Assembly: GCA_965197495.1 (NCBI GenBank)
Contig: OZ240210.1
Span: forward strand, 3,906,001 to 3,970,000
Direction: 5' to 3'
Source: SMYC01 sp965197495
GTDB taxonomy: Bacteria; Acidobacteriota; Vicinamibacteria; Marinacidobacterales; SMYC01
Length of the DNA: 64,000 bases
Part shown: in pieces, positions 1-8,071 of the stretch
How the letters are laid out: each line of letters begins with the position of its first letter
Position numbering within the stretch: position 1 is the first letter of the stretch
The notes under the pieces: generated by a model
Seen by the model: the letters and a program-made list of their open reading frames with translations, nothing else
What the model was told of the DNA's origin: nothing
Database searches by the model: none
Position numbers and translations under genes: made by a program

Positions 1-328
1 GCAACATCCCGTCACGTCGTTACGGCGGGCGAAGATCCACGTCGCCACGTGTCGTGGAGGGCGAGCCGCTTACCCGTTGCTCGCTCTTGGCACATGTGCG
101 CGTCAAAACGCGTTTCAGCGAAACGTATCTGTTACCTTTCGTAACGTTTTCCGAGAATTAAGTGTCTGATGTCTGGCGTGCGAGTGCACACGTGTGCACA
201 GACTTAAAGTGTTACTTGAGGCAGGGATCCGCGATTTGGAACCCCAACATGTTGGCAGGGAGACAAACTCGGCGTCAAAATGCGCGGAAGCGAGTGCCTC
301 GACCGGGTGTTCAACGTTGTGCTGGGGG
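1..328. other. Intergenic or leader stretch, nothing assigned
   Basis: I find no credible gene here. The only open frame (from about 162) has no family resemblance and an unusual residue composition. The stretch lies beyond the 3' end of the minus-strand SDR gene, so it may hold that gene's 3' region or belong to a gene outside the window. Confidence 0.5.
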
Positions 329-1057
329 CTACTTTTTCTGCGGCGGTTGAAAGGGGCGTAGCTCGATGCGGCTCGCGAGCGCTCGATGGTCCTGCGCGAG
401 GATAGCCATCACGGCGTCGGCGACGTCTTTCGAGCTGAGCCTCCAGTCGCCGCCGTCTCCCGGAGATCTTCCGGCGAAGTCGGTCGCCACGCTCCCGGGC
501 ATCACGTAGGCGACTTTGATGTTTTCGTAGCGGAGGTCGAGCATCATCGCTTCGCTCAGCCCCTCGAGGCCGAACTTCGACGCGTTATACGCGGTTCCGC
601 CCCGGAAAGCGTTTCTGCCGGCGAGGCTGCTGATATTGATGATGGCCCCGCCGCCGCGCTCTTTCAGGAGAGGAATCGCCGCGTGCGAGCAGTTGAATAC
701 CCCAGTCAAGTTGGTCTCAATGACTTGGTTCCAGCTCTCAGGAGTGAGCTCGGAGATATGTCCGAACAGACCAACGCCCGCATTATTAATGAGGATGTCG
801 AGCCCCGAAGCTTCGTCGGCGATGAACTTCATCACGCTTGCGACTTCCTTGTAGCTCCGGACGTCGCAGGCCAAGCCGAGGGCCCGAAAACCTTCGGATC
901 GCAACTGGCTCACCGTCTCGGCGACGTCTTTTTCGCGCCGGGCGGAGATGACGACGGTGGCGCCCGCTTTCGCGAGCTCTTCGGCGATGGCGCGCCCGAT
1001 CCCGCGGGTCGAGCCGGTGACGAGGGCGACTTTCTCGGATAGATGCTCTTGGGTCAT
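329..1057 (-). CDS. SDR family NAD(P)-dependent oxidoreductase
   Basis: A 242-aa classical short-chain dehydrogenase/reductase, a cytoplasmic Rossmann-fold enzyme using NAD(P)(H). The cofactor-binding motif TGSTRGIG is at residues 14-21, NNAG at 91-94, the catalytic Ser at 144, and the YNASK active site has Tyr157 and Lys161. The RR pair at residues 40-41 after the second strand is compatible with NADP(H), but this is an inference. The length is normal for the family. The ATG at 1057 is the first start before the motif. The substrate cannot be told from sequence; ketoreductase-type 3-oxoacyl reduction is possible. It is divergent from the DUF1802 gene 52 bp away, so the two probably share a promoter region. 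Confidence 0.92.
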   Translation of the reverse strand: MTQEHLSEKVALVTGSTRGIGRAIAEELAKAGATVVISARREKDVAETVSQLRSEGFRALGLACDVRSYKEVASVMKFIADEASGLDILINNAGVGLFGHISELTPESWNQVIETNLTGVFNCSHAAIPLLKERGGGAIINISSLAGRNAFRGGTAYNASKFGLEGLSEAMMLDLRYENIKVAYVMPGSVATDFAGRSPGDGGDWRLSSKDVADAVMAILAQDHRALASRIELRPFQPPQKK

Positions 1058-1109
1058 GTTAGCCTAGCCTCACTATAGTCCTTCACGCATTCCTAGGACT
1101 TCCGAAGTC

Positions 1110-1697
1110 GTGACAGAAAATACCGAGACCTCGGCCGAGGCCACCGAAGCCTACGTGTCCGACCAACTGGCTGTGAAAACCTGGTCCGTGATCGCGCGAG
1201 ACCTCCATGAAGGTGGCTCCATCGTCATGCTCCACAAGGCCTGGGATTCGAAAGACCAGGAAGTCATCATCTTTCCGAGTTACGCGGGCCAGGATCCGGA
1301 CGCGATCAAACCGGATACTTGGATGAGCTGGCGTCACGAGCTGAAACCTCCCAAGGAGGGCCATACGCGGATCCGCGACTACGCAGAGATCGTCGAGACG
1401 ATCCCGATCCAATCGGCGGGCGCGCTCGCCGCGATCGACCGCGAGCACGCCTTGACCGGCGTCGAGGCGGCGCGACGATTCCACCTCGGCGAGTCCGGGT
1501 TGGTCGCCCTCGTGCTACGGGTGTATCAGCTTCTGAGGACGTACAAGTTCAAAAACGTGGCGGAGAACGAAGGCGAGGCGCTCTTCGTGCCGCTCCCGTT
1601 TGACGTCGATTTCGAAGGTGATCTGCCGGCCGTGCCTGCCGTGGACGATGACCATTTCGAGCGTCGTCGCGCCGTGCTCAAAGCGTCTCTTTCCTGA
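1110..1697 (+). CDS. DUF1802 family protein
   Basis: A 195-aa protein starting at GTG 1110. Its pattern resembles DUF1802: an N-terminal WSVIARDLHEGGSIVMLHKA stretch, then a conserved block with FPSYAGQDP and LKPP, and a C-terminal segment ending in a VPLPFDVDF-like strand. No catalytic residues are evident and the function is unknown. There is no signal peptide or membrane segment, so it is probably cytoplasmic. Its last 20 bases overlap the 3' end of the convergent CoA-transferase remnant. The DUF1802 assignment is from memory of the family pattern and is moderately sure. Confidence 0.75.
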   Translation: MTENTETSAEATEAYVSDQLAVKTWSVIARDLHEGGSIVMLHKAWDSKDQEVIIFPSYAGQDPDAIKPDTWMSWRHELKPPKEGHTRIRDYAEIVETIPIQSAGALAAIDREHALTGVEAARRFHLGESGLVALVLRVYQLLRTYKFKNVAENEGEALFVPLPFDVDFEGDLPAVPAVDDDHFERRRAVLKASLS

Positions 1698-2203
1698 CGA
1701 GCCAGCTCTCGAGCCACTCGAGGAACCCTTCGCGCGTGCGCGCCTCTCGTGATACGCAGCGAAGAATGCGTGATCCCGGCCGTAATAGTCCGGGCATGGC
1801 GACGGGCGACACCCGTTCGGCACGTGGGCCACGGCGGTGACGAGAAAGCCGGGGATGACGGTGCGGTCCGGATCGCTCCGGATCACTTCCGGCTCGACGA
1901 TCTCTTCGGCGAGCACGATCACTTTCTTCGAAGCCCGGGCCGCGTCCGGGATGACGCCGAGATTACCCCAGACATGTGTAGGTCGCTCATCGTGTATAGA
2001 AGCGAGCGCGCCGCACGGGCTCGGATCACGCCGTTCTCGTAGAGCCCTACGGCGCTCTGTGCGTGGGTGGCCTGGGCGAGCATGAAAGCGAGAAGTGGCA
2101 AGCGCATCCCGACGAATACGAGCTCGCCGTCCCGAATCTCGCGGGCCGCCGTCGCCACCATCAGCTCCTGTGCGGTTGGAGCTCTCTTCGCGCGAGCTTT
2201 CAT
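1678..2203 (-). pseudogene. Chimeric CoA-transferase remnant (subunit B N-terminus joined to subunit A C-terminus)
   Basis: Read on the minus strand, 2203 to about 1970 encodes the N-terminal ~80 residues of a glutaconate/3-oxoacid-type CoA-transferase beta subunit (VATAAREIRDGELVFVGMRLP, then GLYENGVIR and LLYTMSD). From about 1968 a different frame reads WGNLGVIPDAARASKKVIVL followed by AEEIVEPEVIRSDP and a YYGRDHAFF block, which is the C-terminal part of an alpha subunit. A further one-base shift near 1745 is needed to reach the tail TREGFLEWLESWLVRK and the stop at 1678. The beta C-terminus and alpha N-terminus are missing. One deletion between adjacent beta-alpha genes, plus a later frameshift, would explain this. 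It cannot make an active enzyme. Confidence 0.8.
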
Positions 2204-2273
2204 GGTGTGGCCGAGACGATGTAGAATAGCAGGTTCGGCTCAGGCCGTCGTCGAAAAGAGGAGAAAAAAAACA

Positions 2274-3557
2274 ATGGGCGACACGCTCAGCATCACTGAC
2301 AACCGGACCGGCAAAACCTACGAGATCTCGATCGAGGACGGCGCCATCCGCGCCATGGACCTGAGGCAGATTCGCGTTGATGACGACGACTACGGTCTCA
2401 AAACTTACGATCCCGCCTTCAAGAACACAGCCTCTTGTAAGAGCCGCATCACCTATATCGACGGTGAAAAGGGGATTCTGCGCTACCGCGGCTACCCCAT
2501 CGAGCAGCTAGCCGAGAAGTCGAGCTACATCGAAGTGGCTTATCTCATCTTGAATGGCGAGCTGCCGACGGAGTCGCAGCTCGACGCCTTCGAGCACGAG
2601 ATCACGCATCACTCGATCATCCACGAATACATCAAGCGGGTCATCGAAGGCTTTCGCTACGACGCGCATCCGATGGGGATGTTCGTGAGCATGGTGAGCG
2701 CGCTCTCCACGTTCTACCCGGACGCGAAGAAAGTTCACGATTCGGAATCGCGGCGGCTCCAGACCTATCGCCTCATCGCGAAAGTCCCCACGCTCGCGGC
2801 GTTCGCCTACCGGCACACGATCGGGATGCGTTTCAATTATCCGGACAACGATCTCTCCTACGCGGGCAACTTCCTCAAGATGATGTTCTGCATGTCGAAT
2901 AACTACACGCCGGATCCCGTGCTCGAAAAAGCGCTCGACCAGCTCTTCATCTTGCATGCGGATCACGAGCAGAACTGCTCCGCCAACGCGATGCGGAGCG
3001 TGGGCAGCTCGGAAGCGGATCCTTACTGCTCGACCGCGGCGGCGGCAGCGGCGCTCTACGGCCCGCTCCACGGCGGCGCCAACGAAGCCGTTCTGCGCAT
3101 GCTCAACGAGATCGGCTCGAAGGACAACGTCCCGAGCTTCGTCAAGCGGGTGCAGGAAGGGGAAGTGCGCTTGATGGGCTTCGGCCACCGCGTCTACAAG
3201 AGCTACGACCCGCGCGCCAAGATCATCAAAAAGACCTCGCACGAAGTCTTCGAGGTGACGGGGAAGAACCCCTTGATCGACATCGCCCTCGAGCTCGAGC
3301 GCATCGCGCTACAAGAAGACTACTTCGTGAAGCGGAAGCTCTACCCGAACGTCGACTTCTATTCGGGCATCATCTACGAAGCCATGGACTTTCCGGTGAG
3401 CATGTTCCCCGTGCTCTTCGCGATCCCGCGCACTTCGGGATGGATCGCGCAGTGGGAGGAGATGATCACCGACTCCGATCAGAAGATCGCGCGCCCGCAG
3501 CAGCTCTACCTGGGCGATGACGAGCGCGACTTCATCCCGATGGGCGACCGCGCCTAA
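2274..3557 (+). CDS. gltA: Citrate synthase
   Basis: A 427-aa type II (hexameric-type) citrate synthase that condenses oxaloacetate and acetyl-CoA at entry to the TCA cycle. Family hallmarks are visible in order: an N-terminal beta-domain with a GILRYRGYPIEQLAE block, a HADHEQNCS segment, the PLHGGANEAVL catalytic-His block, GFGHRVYKSYDPRA with the second His, and NVDFYSGI. An upstream in-frame extension from 2067 exists. I chose ATG 2274 because AGAGGAG lies at the right distance before it and the family starts there. It is divergent from the CoA-transferase remnant. It reads as an intact housekeeping gene. Confidence 0.96.
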   Translation: MGDTLSITDNRTGKTYEISIEDGAIRAMDLRQIRVDDDDYGLKTYDPAFKNTASCKSRITYIDGEKGILRYRGYPIEQLAEKSSYIEVAYLILNGELPTESQLDAFEHEITHHSIIHEYIKRVIEGFRYDAHPMGMFVSMVSALSTFYPDAKKVHDSESRRLQTYRLIAKVPTLAAFAYRHTIGMRFNYPDNDLSYAGNFLKMMFCMSNNYTPDPVLEKALDQLFILHADHEQNCSANAMRSVGSSEADPYCSTAAAAAALYGPLHGGANEAVLRMLNEIGSKDNVPSFVKRVQEGEVRLMGFGHRVYKSYDPRAKIIKKTSHEVFEVTGKNPLIDIALELERIALQEDYFVKRKLYPNVDFYSGIIYEAMDFPVSMFPVLFAIPRTSGWIAQWEEMITDSDQKIARPQQLYLGDDERDFIPMGDRA

Positions 3558-3635
3558 CCCTAGCCAGGTAAACCTGAAAGCTCGGCCGCTCCTCAAATCG
3601 TGTGCATGAGCGCCTTAAGAATGGCCACAGAGACA

Positions 3636-3713
3636 CAGCGCGGCGGAGCCGCAACCAAATTGGAGGACGGCTCCGCCGCGAGCGGTCAGCGGTCAGCATT
3701 CAGCGGTCAGCTC
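3636..3713. repeat. 78-bp structured inverted repeat, left copy
   Basis: A sequence identical, in inverted orientation, to 6314-6391. It contains a perfect 12-bp stem (3639-3650 with 3669-3680, arm CGCGGCGGAGCC) with an 18-nt loop, followed by copies of a GCGGTCAGC-type short repeat (3681-3711). The four-helix-bundle gene ends inside the short repeats, so on its strand the hairpin lies just after the stop codon. It could be a transcript-end structure or a mobility signal. Bases 3558-3635 between gltA and this repeat hold nothing else I recognise. Confidence 0.85.
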
Positions 3714-4065
3714 CGGATTCGAGCCTCCGGATGAGAGAGGCGAGCATACGCTTGACCTCGGTGGTTCGCCCGGCAAGCTCCTGAAGACTTTGGCTATCGA
3801 GCAACCCGAGCTCGTGGGCAAGGAGCAGTTCGTATTCGAGCTCGCTTGCTGAGCCCATACTCATTTGAAGAAAGCGGGCCATATCCCGGTCTGAACCGCG
3901 TCCACAGCCCTCAGCAATATTCGCCGGGATGGAAACCGCCGCTCGGCGCATCTGAGCCGTCAAGCCGAACTTCTCTTCGGTTGGGAAGTGGCCGGTGGCC
4001 TGGTACAAACCCTTGACTAGCTGATGGGCCTTCTCCCAAACCTTTAGATCTCGAAAGTCTTTCAT
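3700..4065 (-). CDS. Four helix bundle protein (23S rRNA intervening-sequence protein family)
   Basis: A 121-aa all-helical protein with the signature start MKDFRDLKVWEKAHQLV, then a FPTEEKFGLTAQMRRAAVSIPANIAEG block (about residues 27-54) and a C-terminal helix pair. This matches the 23S rRNA-IVP/Avd-like four-helix-bundle family. Members are found in rRNA intervening sequences, diversity-generating retroelements and as widespread orphans of unknown role. Here there is no rRNA around it. The stop codon lies inside a short GCTGACCGC repeat that continues into a strong hairpin, and that tail occurs again, inverted, at 6314-6391. The length is typical and the gene looks intact. Confidence 0.9.
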   Translation of the reverse strand: MKDFRDLKVWEKAHQLVKGLYQATGHFPTEEKFGLTAQMRRAAVSIPANIAEGCGRGSDRDMARFLQMSMGSASELEYELLLAHELGLLDSQSLQELAGRTTEVKRMLASLIRRLESGADR

Positions 4066-4167
4066 CCTGACTCTTCGCTGTCGGCTCGCTCACCACGTCA
4101 GCCCAACGCGGGCTCGATGCACAATCTGGGCGTGAAGTAGACACGGCGCCACATCCAGAGTAGGAAG

Positions 4168-5763
4168 ATGTCACGACAACCCTTTCCCACGCTGGAGGAC
4201 GCCGTGAAACAGTTTTTATCACGTCACGAGGATCGAATCACAGGGGTACTGAGCGGATTCGACCGGTTGGTGTTCCGCGGAACCCTACGCCACATTTCTT
4301 ATACGGACGGCATGGGTAAGTACCTTTCCTACCAGAAAATCCTTCTGAAGGAGTTCGCGGAGTTCGCACTGCAGCGTACCTCCGAGCTCAAGCAGGCCTT
4401 GTATCAGCAGGCGGAGCGACTCGAGCGTCCGGTCGTCTATCTGGAGTCTTCCCGTAAGAACAAGGAGGCCATCGCACGCGAGATTGCACAACAAGACAAT
4501 GTCCGCAGTGGTCTCATCGCAGTGCTGAGCTGCGTGGAACCTTGTATCACCTTCAGCATACGTCGCAACCGCCAGAAGAAGCGGTTGGAGCTCGTGCAAT
4601 CCCTCAGAAAGTGCCTAAACTTTTACCACTACTGCATGGACCCTATTTTTGGTTTCATGCATGCCCATATCCAAAGCTGGTTTCCATTCAATGTTCAGGT
4701 CTACGTCAACGGCCGTGAATGGCTCGCCGTTGAGATGGATAAGGCTGGCATTCAATATCGGCGCCGGGAAAACTGCTTTACCTGGGTTGAGGATGCCCAC
4801 GCGGCACAGCAGCTTCTCGATGAGCAGCTCAAAACCAACTGGCCTCACATCCTGAATCGCCTGAGTCGATTCGTCAATCCATTGCAAGACAAATTATTCC
4901 CGCCGAGTGGCCTCGACTACTACTGGAGTGTCTACAGCAGCGAATGGGCCACCGACGTCACGTTTCGTAACAGCTCTAGCCTCGCGGAGATCTATCCCGC
5001 TCTTGTACACCATGCGATCACAAACTTTTCGAGCCCCGACGTGATGCGCTTTCTCGGAAAACGGATTCGAACCGACTTTTCAGGGGAAGTCGTCAGCCGA
5101 TTTCGCGACCGGCCCGAGGGTCTGCGTATCAAACATGCCCTCGACCTCAATTCCGTCAAACTCTACGACAAACAAGGTTCCGTGCTCCGTGTGGAGACAA
5201 CCATCCAGCGTGCCGAGGGTATGCGCTGCTACCGGCCAAAGGAAGGCGACCCCAACGGCCCTCTCGAGTGGCGTCCGCTCCGTCGTGGCATCGCAGACCT
5301 GCATCGTCGTGCCCAGCTCTCCCAGCTCTCCCAGGACTCCAATGAGTGCTACCTCGACGCTCTCGCCGCTTGTGATACCTCAACCCCACTCGGTCGACTC
5401 CTCGCTCGCGTCAGCCAAAAAACTCAATGGAATGGCTCCACCCTCCGAGCTCTTCGCCCTTGGGACGCTCTGGACGCCCGACTCCTCGCCGCTATTTCCC
5501 GTGGAGAGTTTCATCTGCGAGGCTTTCGCAACAGGGAACTCCGTGCCTTGCTCTTTCCCAAGACTTCGGACGACCCTCTCGAAACCAGGCGGCTAAGCGG
5601 ACGCGTCACCCGGCTCATTCGCATCCTCCGAGCCCACCGTCTTGTCAAAAAAGTTCCCAAAACTTTTCGCTACAGACTCACAAAGCGCGGTCAGCAACTT
5701 TGCTCCGCGTTACTTACCGCAAACTCTCTCTCCCTCGATAAACTCCACGCTGCTGCCGCATGA
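4168..5763 (+). CDS. Uncharacterised 531-aa protein, probable mobile-element gene
   Basis: A 531-aa protein of a family I recall as recurrent and mostly unannotated in environmental bacteria; I cannot name a function. Visible traits: a conserved N-terminal GFDRLVFRGTLR motif (residues 30-41), a central CVEPCITFSIRRNR stretch, a FYHYCMDPIFGFMHAHIQSWFPF block (about 152-174), and a C-terminal ~90-residue segment (RVTRLIRILRAHRLVKK, then YRLTKRGQQL) that looks like a winged helix-turn-helix. No DDE or tyrosine-recombinase signature is evident. It sits between inverted 78-bp repeats with the four-helix-bundle gene and a MITE, which suggests mobility. The ATG at 4168 follows GAGTAGGAAG. An unrecognised transposase or element-encoded DNA-binding protein are the main possibilities. 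Confidence 0.7.
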   Translation: MSRQPFPTLEDAVKQFLSRHEDRITGVLSGFDRLVFRGTLRHISYTDGMGKYLSYQKILLKEFAEFALQRTSELKQALYQQAERLERPVVYLESSRKNKEAIAREIAQQDNVRSGLIAVLSCVEPCITFSIRRNRQKKRLELVQSLRKCLNFYHYCMDPIFGFMHAHIQSWFPFNVQVYVNGREWLAVEMDKAGIQYRRRENCFTWVEDAHAAQQLLDEQLKTNWPHILNRLSRFVNPLQDKLFPPSGLDYYWSVYSSEWATDVTFRNSSSLAEIYPALVHHAITNFSSPDVMRFLGKRIRTDFSGEVVSRFRDRPEGLRIKHALDLNSVKLYDKQGSVLRVETTIQRAEGMRCYRPKEGDPNGPLEWRPLRRGIADLHRRAQLSQLSQDSNECYLDALAACDTSTPLGRLLARVSQKTQWNGSTLRALRPWDALDARLLAAISRGEFHLRGFRNRELRALLFPKTSDDPLETRRLSGRVTRLIRILRAHRLVKKVPKTFRYRLTKRGQQLCSALLTANSLSLDKLHAAAA

Positions 5764-5777
5764 TTTTTCTTCTTCTC

Positions 5778-6179
5778 AAAACAAGCTTTTCAGGGTTAGC
5801 CCTAATCGCAAAATCTTCGAAGCACGAAAACGCGAAACAGCCGCACTGGGCGCAGGCGAGAAGCTCGTGCTGGGGCACCCGCTCGCCGCCACTATAGGTG
5901 ATTCTGCACGGTGTATGCAGAACCTGGAAAAGGTGCTATTCACGGGGCCAAAGACCTCAGACACGGTGACGTTTATTTGCGATTAGGGTTAGTAGTACAG
6001 AGTTTCGAAAACACTTACCGTTTCTGCTGGGCGCGACGAGATCTTCCAGGGAGCTCACGACGTCACCGTCCGCTGGGGTGACGCTGCTAAGCAGCGTCGA
6101 ACACAGAGGCATCAATAGAGCCCGCCGAGTGCTCTTCTCTCGCTCTCGCTTTCTCTGTACTACTAACCCGAAAAAGCTT
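5778..6179. repeat. Long inverted repeat split by MITE copy A
   Basis: With the MITE and one TTAG removed, the left arm (AAGCTTTTCAGGG, TTAG, then TAGTACAGAG ending at 6002) is an almost perfect inverted match to the right arm at 6153-6179 (CTCTGTACTACTAACCC followed by GAAAAAGCTT): about 27 bp, two mismatches. The ~150-bp interior has no gene but holds a small hairpin, GACGCTGC/GCAGCGTC, near 6080-6098. This looks like an older small palindromic element into which the MITE inserted. From 6180 to 6313 I see nothing assignable. Confidence 0.65.
5796..5992. mobile_element. MITE copy A (189-bp core, TTAG target duplication)
   Basis: A non-autonomous element with perfect 13-bp terminal inverted repeats CCCTAATCGCAAA (core 5800-5988), flanked on both sides by TTAG (5796-5799 and 5989-5992), consistent with a 4-bp target duplication. 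Near-identical copies lie at 61874-62069 and 62066-62262, and a truncated one at 45325-45489. It encodes no plausible protein. It has split a palindromic sequence, because the flanking segments together form the arm of another inverted repeat ending at 6153-6179. Confidence 0.88.
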
Positions 6180-6313
6180 CTATTTCTTGCAAGAATTTGA
6201 GCGGCTGCGGCCGGATCCGCGAGAGGGTAAATCAGTTAGAAGAGGCACCGCGGCGAAGAATTGGGACGGCGCACACTGAGAATGGGACCGAGGCGCGAAG
6301 CGCCGAGCACCAC

Positions 6314-6391
6314 GAGCTGACCGCTGAATGCTGACCGCTGACCGCTCGCGGCGGAGCCGTCCTCCAATTTGGTTGCGGCTCCGCCGCGCTG
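6314..6391. repeat. 78-bp structured inverted repeat, right copy
   Basis: A perfect inverted copy of 3636-3713, including the 12-bp hairpin stem (6347-6358 with 6377-6388) and the GCTGACCGC short repeats. No four-helix-bundle coding sequence precedes this copy, so the post-gene tail exists here on its own. The flanking bases also resemble each other: GCCACAGAGACACAG before the left copy, and the reverse of CTGTGCCTCTGTGGC after the right one, with five extra bases. Confidence 0.85.
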
Positions 6392-6468
6392 TACTACTGT
6401 GCCTCTGTGGCTCGTCATATTTCGCGGCCAAATCGAAAGCCGGGATATTCGCGCCCGGCGTGAGCAGA

Positions 6469-7572
6469 TCAGTCGAGACCCTTGAGAAACTCCGAGCAGC
6501 GTGTGAGCGCGTTCTCGAGCTTCTCTTTGTTGTACCCGTAGCCGAGACGCATGTAGTGGTCCATCTCGAAGTGATCGCCCGGCACGATGAAAACGCCCTT
6601 CTCGTCGCGGAGCCGCTCCATCAAGGTCGTGGAGTTGATATCCCAGCTATAGCGGATGAAGCCGATAGCGCCGGCTTTCGGCTTCACCCAGGACATATGG
6701 TTGCCGTGCCGCTCGACGAAGGCCGTGAGAACCGGCAGCTGGTCGTTCAAGATCGCGCGCGTCCGCTCCAGGATCTTGGTCCGGCGTGCCGGCTCGAGTG
6801 CGTGGGTCGCGAGGCGATCCGAGAGCATAGAAGGCGCTATCGTCGTGTAGTCCTTGTAGGACCACAGGTGGTCCGCGTGATCCTTTTCGGTGACCACCCA
6901 GCCCATGCGTAAGCCCGGAAGCCCATAGGCCTTCGAGAGCCCCGCGGTCACCATGAGCTTGTCGTACCAACCCCAATAGGTCGCGGAGGGCTCGCCGTTG
7001 AGCTCGGCGCCGAGATAGACTTCATCAGCGAGGATCCAAGCACCGACGCTTCCCGCGATCTTCGCGACATCGCGCATCGCGTTCTCGCTCATCACCGCGC
7101 CTGTCGGGTTGTTGGGATTACACACAGCAATGAGCTTCGTCTTGTCCGTGACTATTTTTCGAAGCTCGTCGGGGTCGATCGCCCAGCCCAGCTCTTCGTG
7201 CAGAGGGAGCGGTTTCACGCTCGCTCCGATGGTTCGGGCGATGCCCACCACCTGCATGTAGTTCGGGGTCATGACGACGGTCTCGTCGCCAGGCTCGAGC
7301 GCGCTCAGAACCGAAATGTAGTTCGCCTCGGCCGTCCCATTGGTGGCGAGGATATTCTCGGCGCCCGAGCCAGGATAGAGATCACTGATCGCCTCGCGCA
7401 GCTCCACGGTTCCGTTGGTCTGGGGGTAGATGAGCTTCGTGTCGTCGACAGACGCGCCGTCGAGAAGCTCTCCGAGCGTGAGCGGGGTGATGCCGCTTTC
7501 CGAGATGTTGAGCTCGACCTGGTTCTCCCAGATGGATTGGGTGCGCTCCATGACGAAAGGTACTAGCTTCAT
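6469..7572 (-). CDS. Pyridoxal-phosphate-dependent aminotransferase, class I/II
   Basis: A 367-aa fold-type I PLP enzyme. Visible signatures: YPQTNGTVELREAI near residue 49, NPNNPTGAVMS for substrate/cofactor binding, ADEVYLGAE with the PLP-contacting Asp and Tyr, and TAGLSKAYGLPGLRMGW with the Schiff-base lysine. The C-terminal small domain ends VPGDHFEMDHYMRLGYG. An in-frame extension runs upstream to 7908 but is non-homologous and overlaps the PilZ gene. ATG 7572 is preceded by GGAG eight bases upstream, so I use it. The amino-acid substrate is not evident. It probably shares a transcript with the PilZ gene, about 50 bp upstream. Confidence 0.92.
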   Translation of the reverse strand: MKLVPFVMERTQSIWENQVELNISESGITPLTLGELLDGASVDDTKLIYPQTNGTVELREAISDLYPGSGAENILATNGTAEANYISVLSALEPGDETVVMTPNYMQVVGIARTIGASVKPLPLHEELGWAIDPDELRKIVTDKTKLIAVCNPNNPTGAVMSENAMRDVAKIAGSVGAWILADEVYLGAELNGEPSATYWGWYDKLMVTAGLSKAYGLPGLRMGWVVTEKDHADHLWSYKDYTTIAPSMLSDRLATHALEPARRTKILERTRAILNDQLPVLTAFVERHGNHMSWVKPKAGAIGFIRYSWDINSTTLMERLRDEKGVFIVPGDHFEMDHYMRLGYGYNKEKLENALTRCSEFLKGLD

Positions 7573-7622
7573 TCGAGGATCTCCTGAATTTCTGATTGCG
7601 CGGCGCGCCTCGTGGGCGTCCG

Positions 7623-7955
7623 TCAGCTCGTGGCGGCGAGAGAGTCGATGGCGCGGTAGAGCTTTTCCTGACTCTCCTCGTCGAGGTTGCGGAACACGAG
7701 GCCGTAATGATCGGTCTCGTCCTCGGGTGAGACAGCGTGCCAGCGGATGGAGGCTTCGAGCGTGAGTGGTTCGTCGAGGGTTTCGAGGTCGAGGATCAGC
7801 TTGACGCGGTTGATGCCGAAATCGCTGCTGGATTCGAGAAGCGCGCCTTTGGGGGAGATATTGTGGATTTGGCCCTCTTCCCGGCCTTTCTCCCACTCCA
7901 CCATACATTTGATGGCGCCGTCCGGCCTGAGACGAGACTCAGAACGCTTCTCCAT
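7623..7955 (-). CDS. PilZ domain protein
   Basis: A 110-aa single-domain PilZ protein, predicted to bind cyclic-di-GMP. The N-terminal RxxxR-like part (KRSESRLR, residues 3-10) and the NISPKGALLES block (residues 33-43, standing for the D/NxSxxG motif) are the two ligand-binding elements. The rest is a beta-barrel (LILDLETLDEPLTLEASIRWH) and a C-terminal helix. There is no output domain, so it likely acts by binding a partner. A GGDEF response regulator at 58477-59442 would be a plausible upstream partner, but that link is speculative. Confidence 0.88.
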   Translation of the reverse strand: MEKRSESRLRPDGAIKCMVEWEKGREEGQIHNISPKGALLESSSDFGINRVKLILDLETLDEPLTLEASIRWHAVSPEDETDHYGLVFRNLDEESQEKLYRAIDSLAATS

Positions 7956-8071
7956 AGATGCTCCTCCGCCCTCATGCTATGCCGAGTGGAGCCCCTTAGT
8001 AAAGTCGGAAATCGGCAAGATTTACGGTCGATCCATGGTGCTCGGGGAGCCGGAGCACTACAATAAAGACG

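Noticed and set aside
3700..4065. The four-helix-bundle gene as evidence of a 23S rRNA intervening sequence
   Set aside because: No 23S rRNA sequence flanks it; orphan members of this family are common.
6180..6431. Open frames on the minus strand across the right 78-bp repeat
   Set aside because: They translate the hairpin and short repeats. The same peptide also appears beside the left copy, showing it comes from the repeat rather than a gene.
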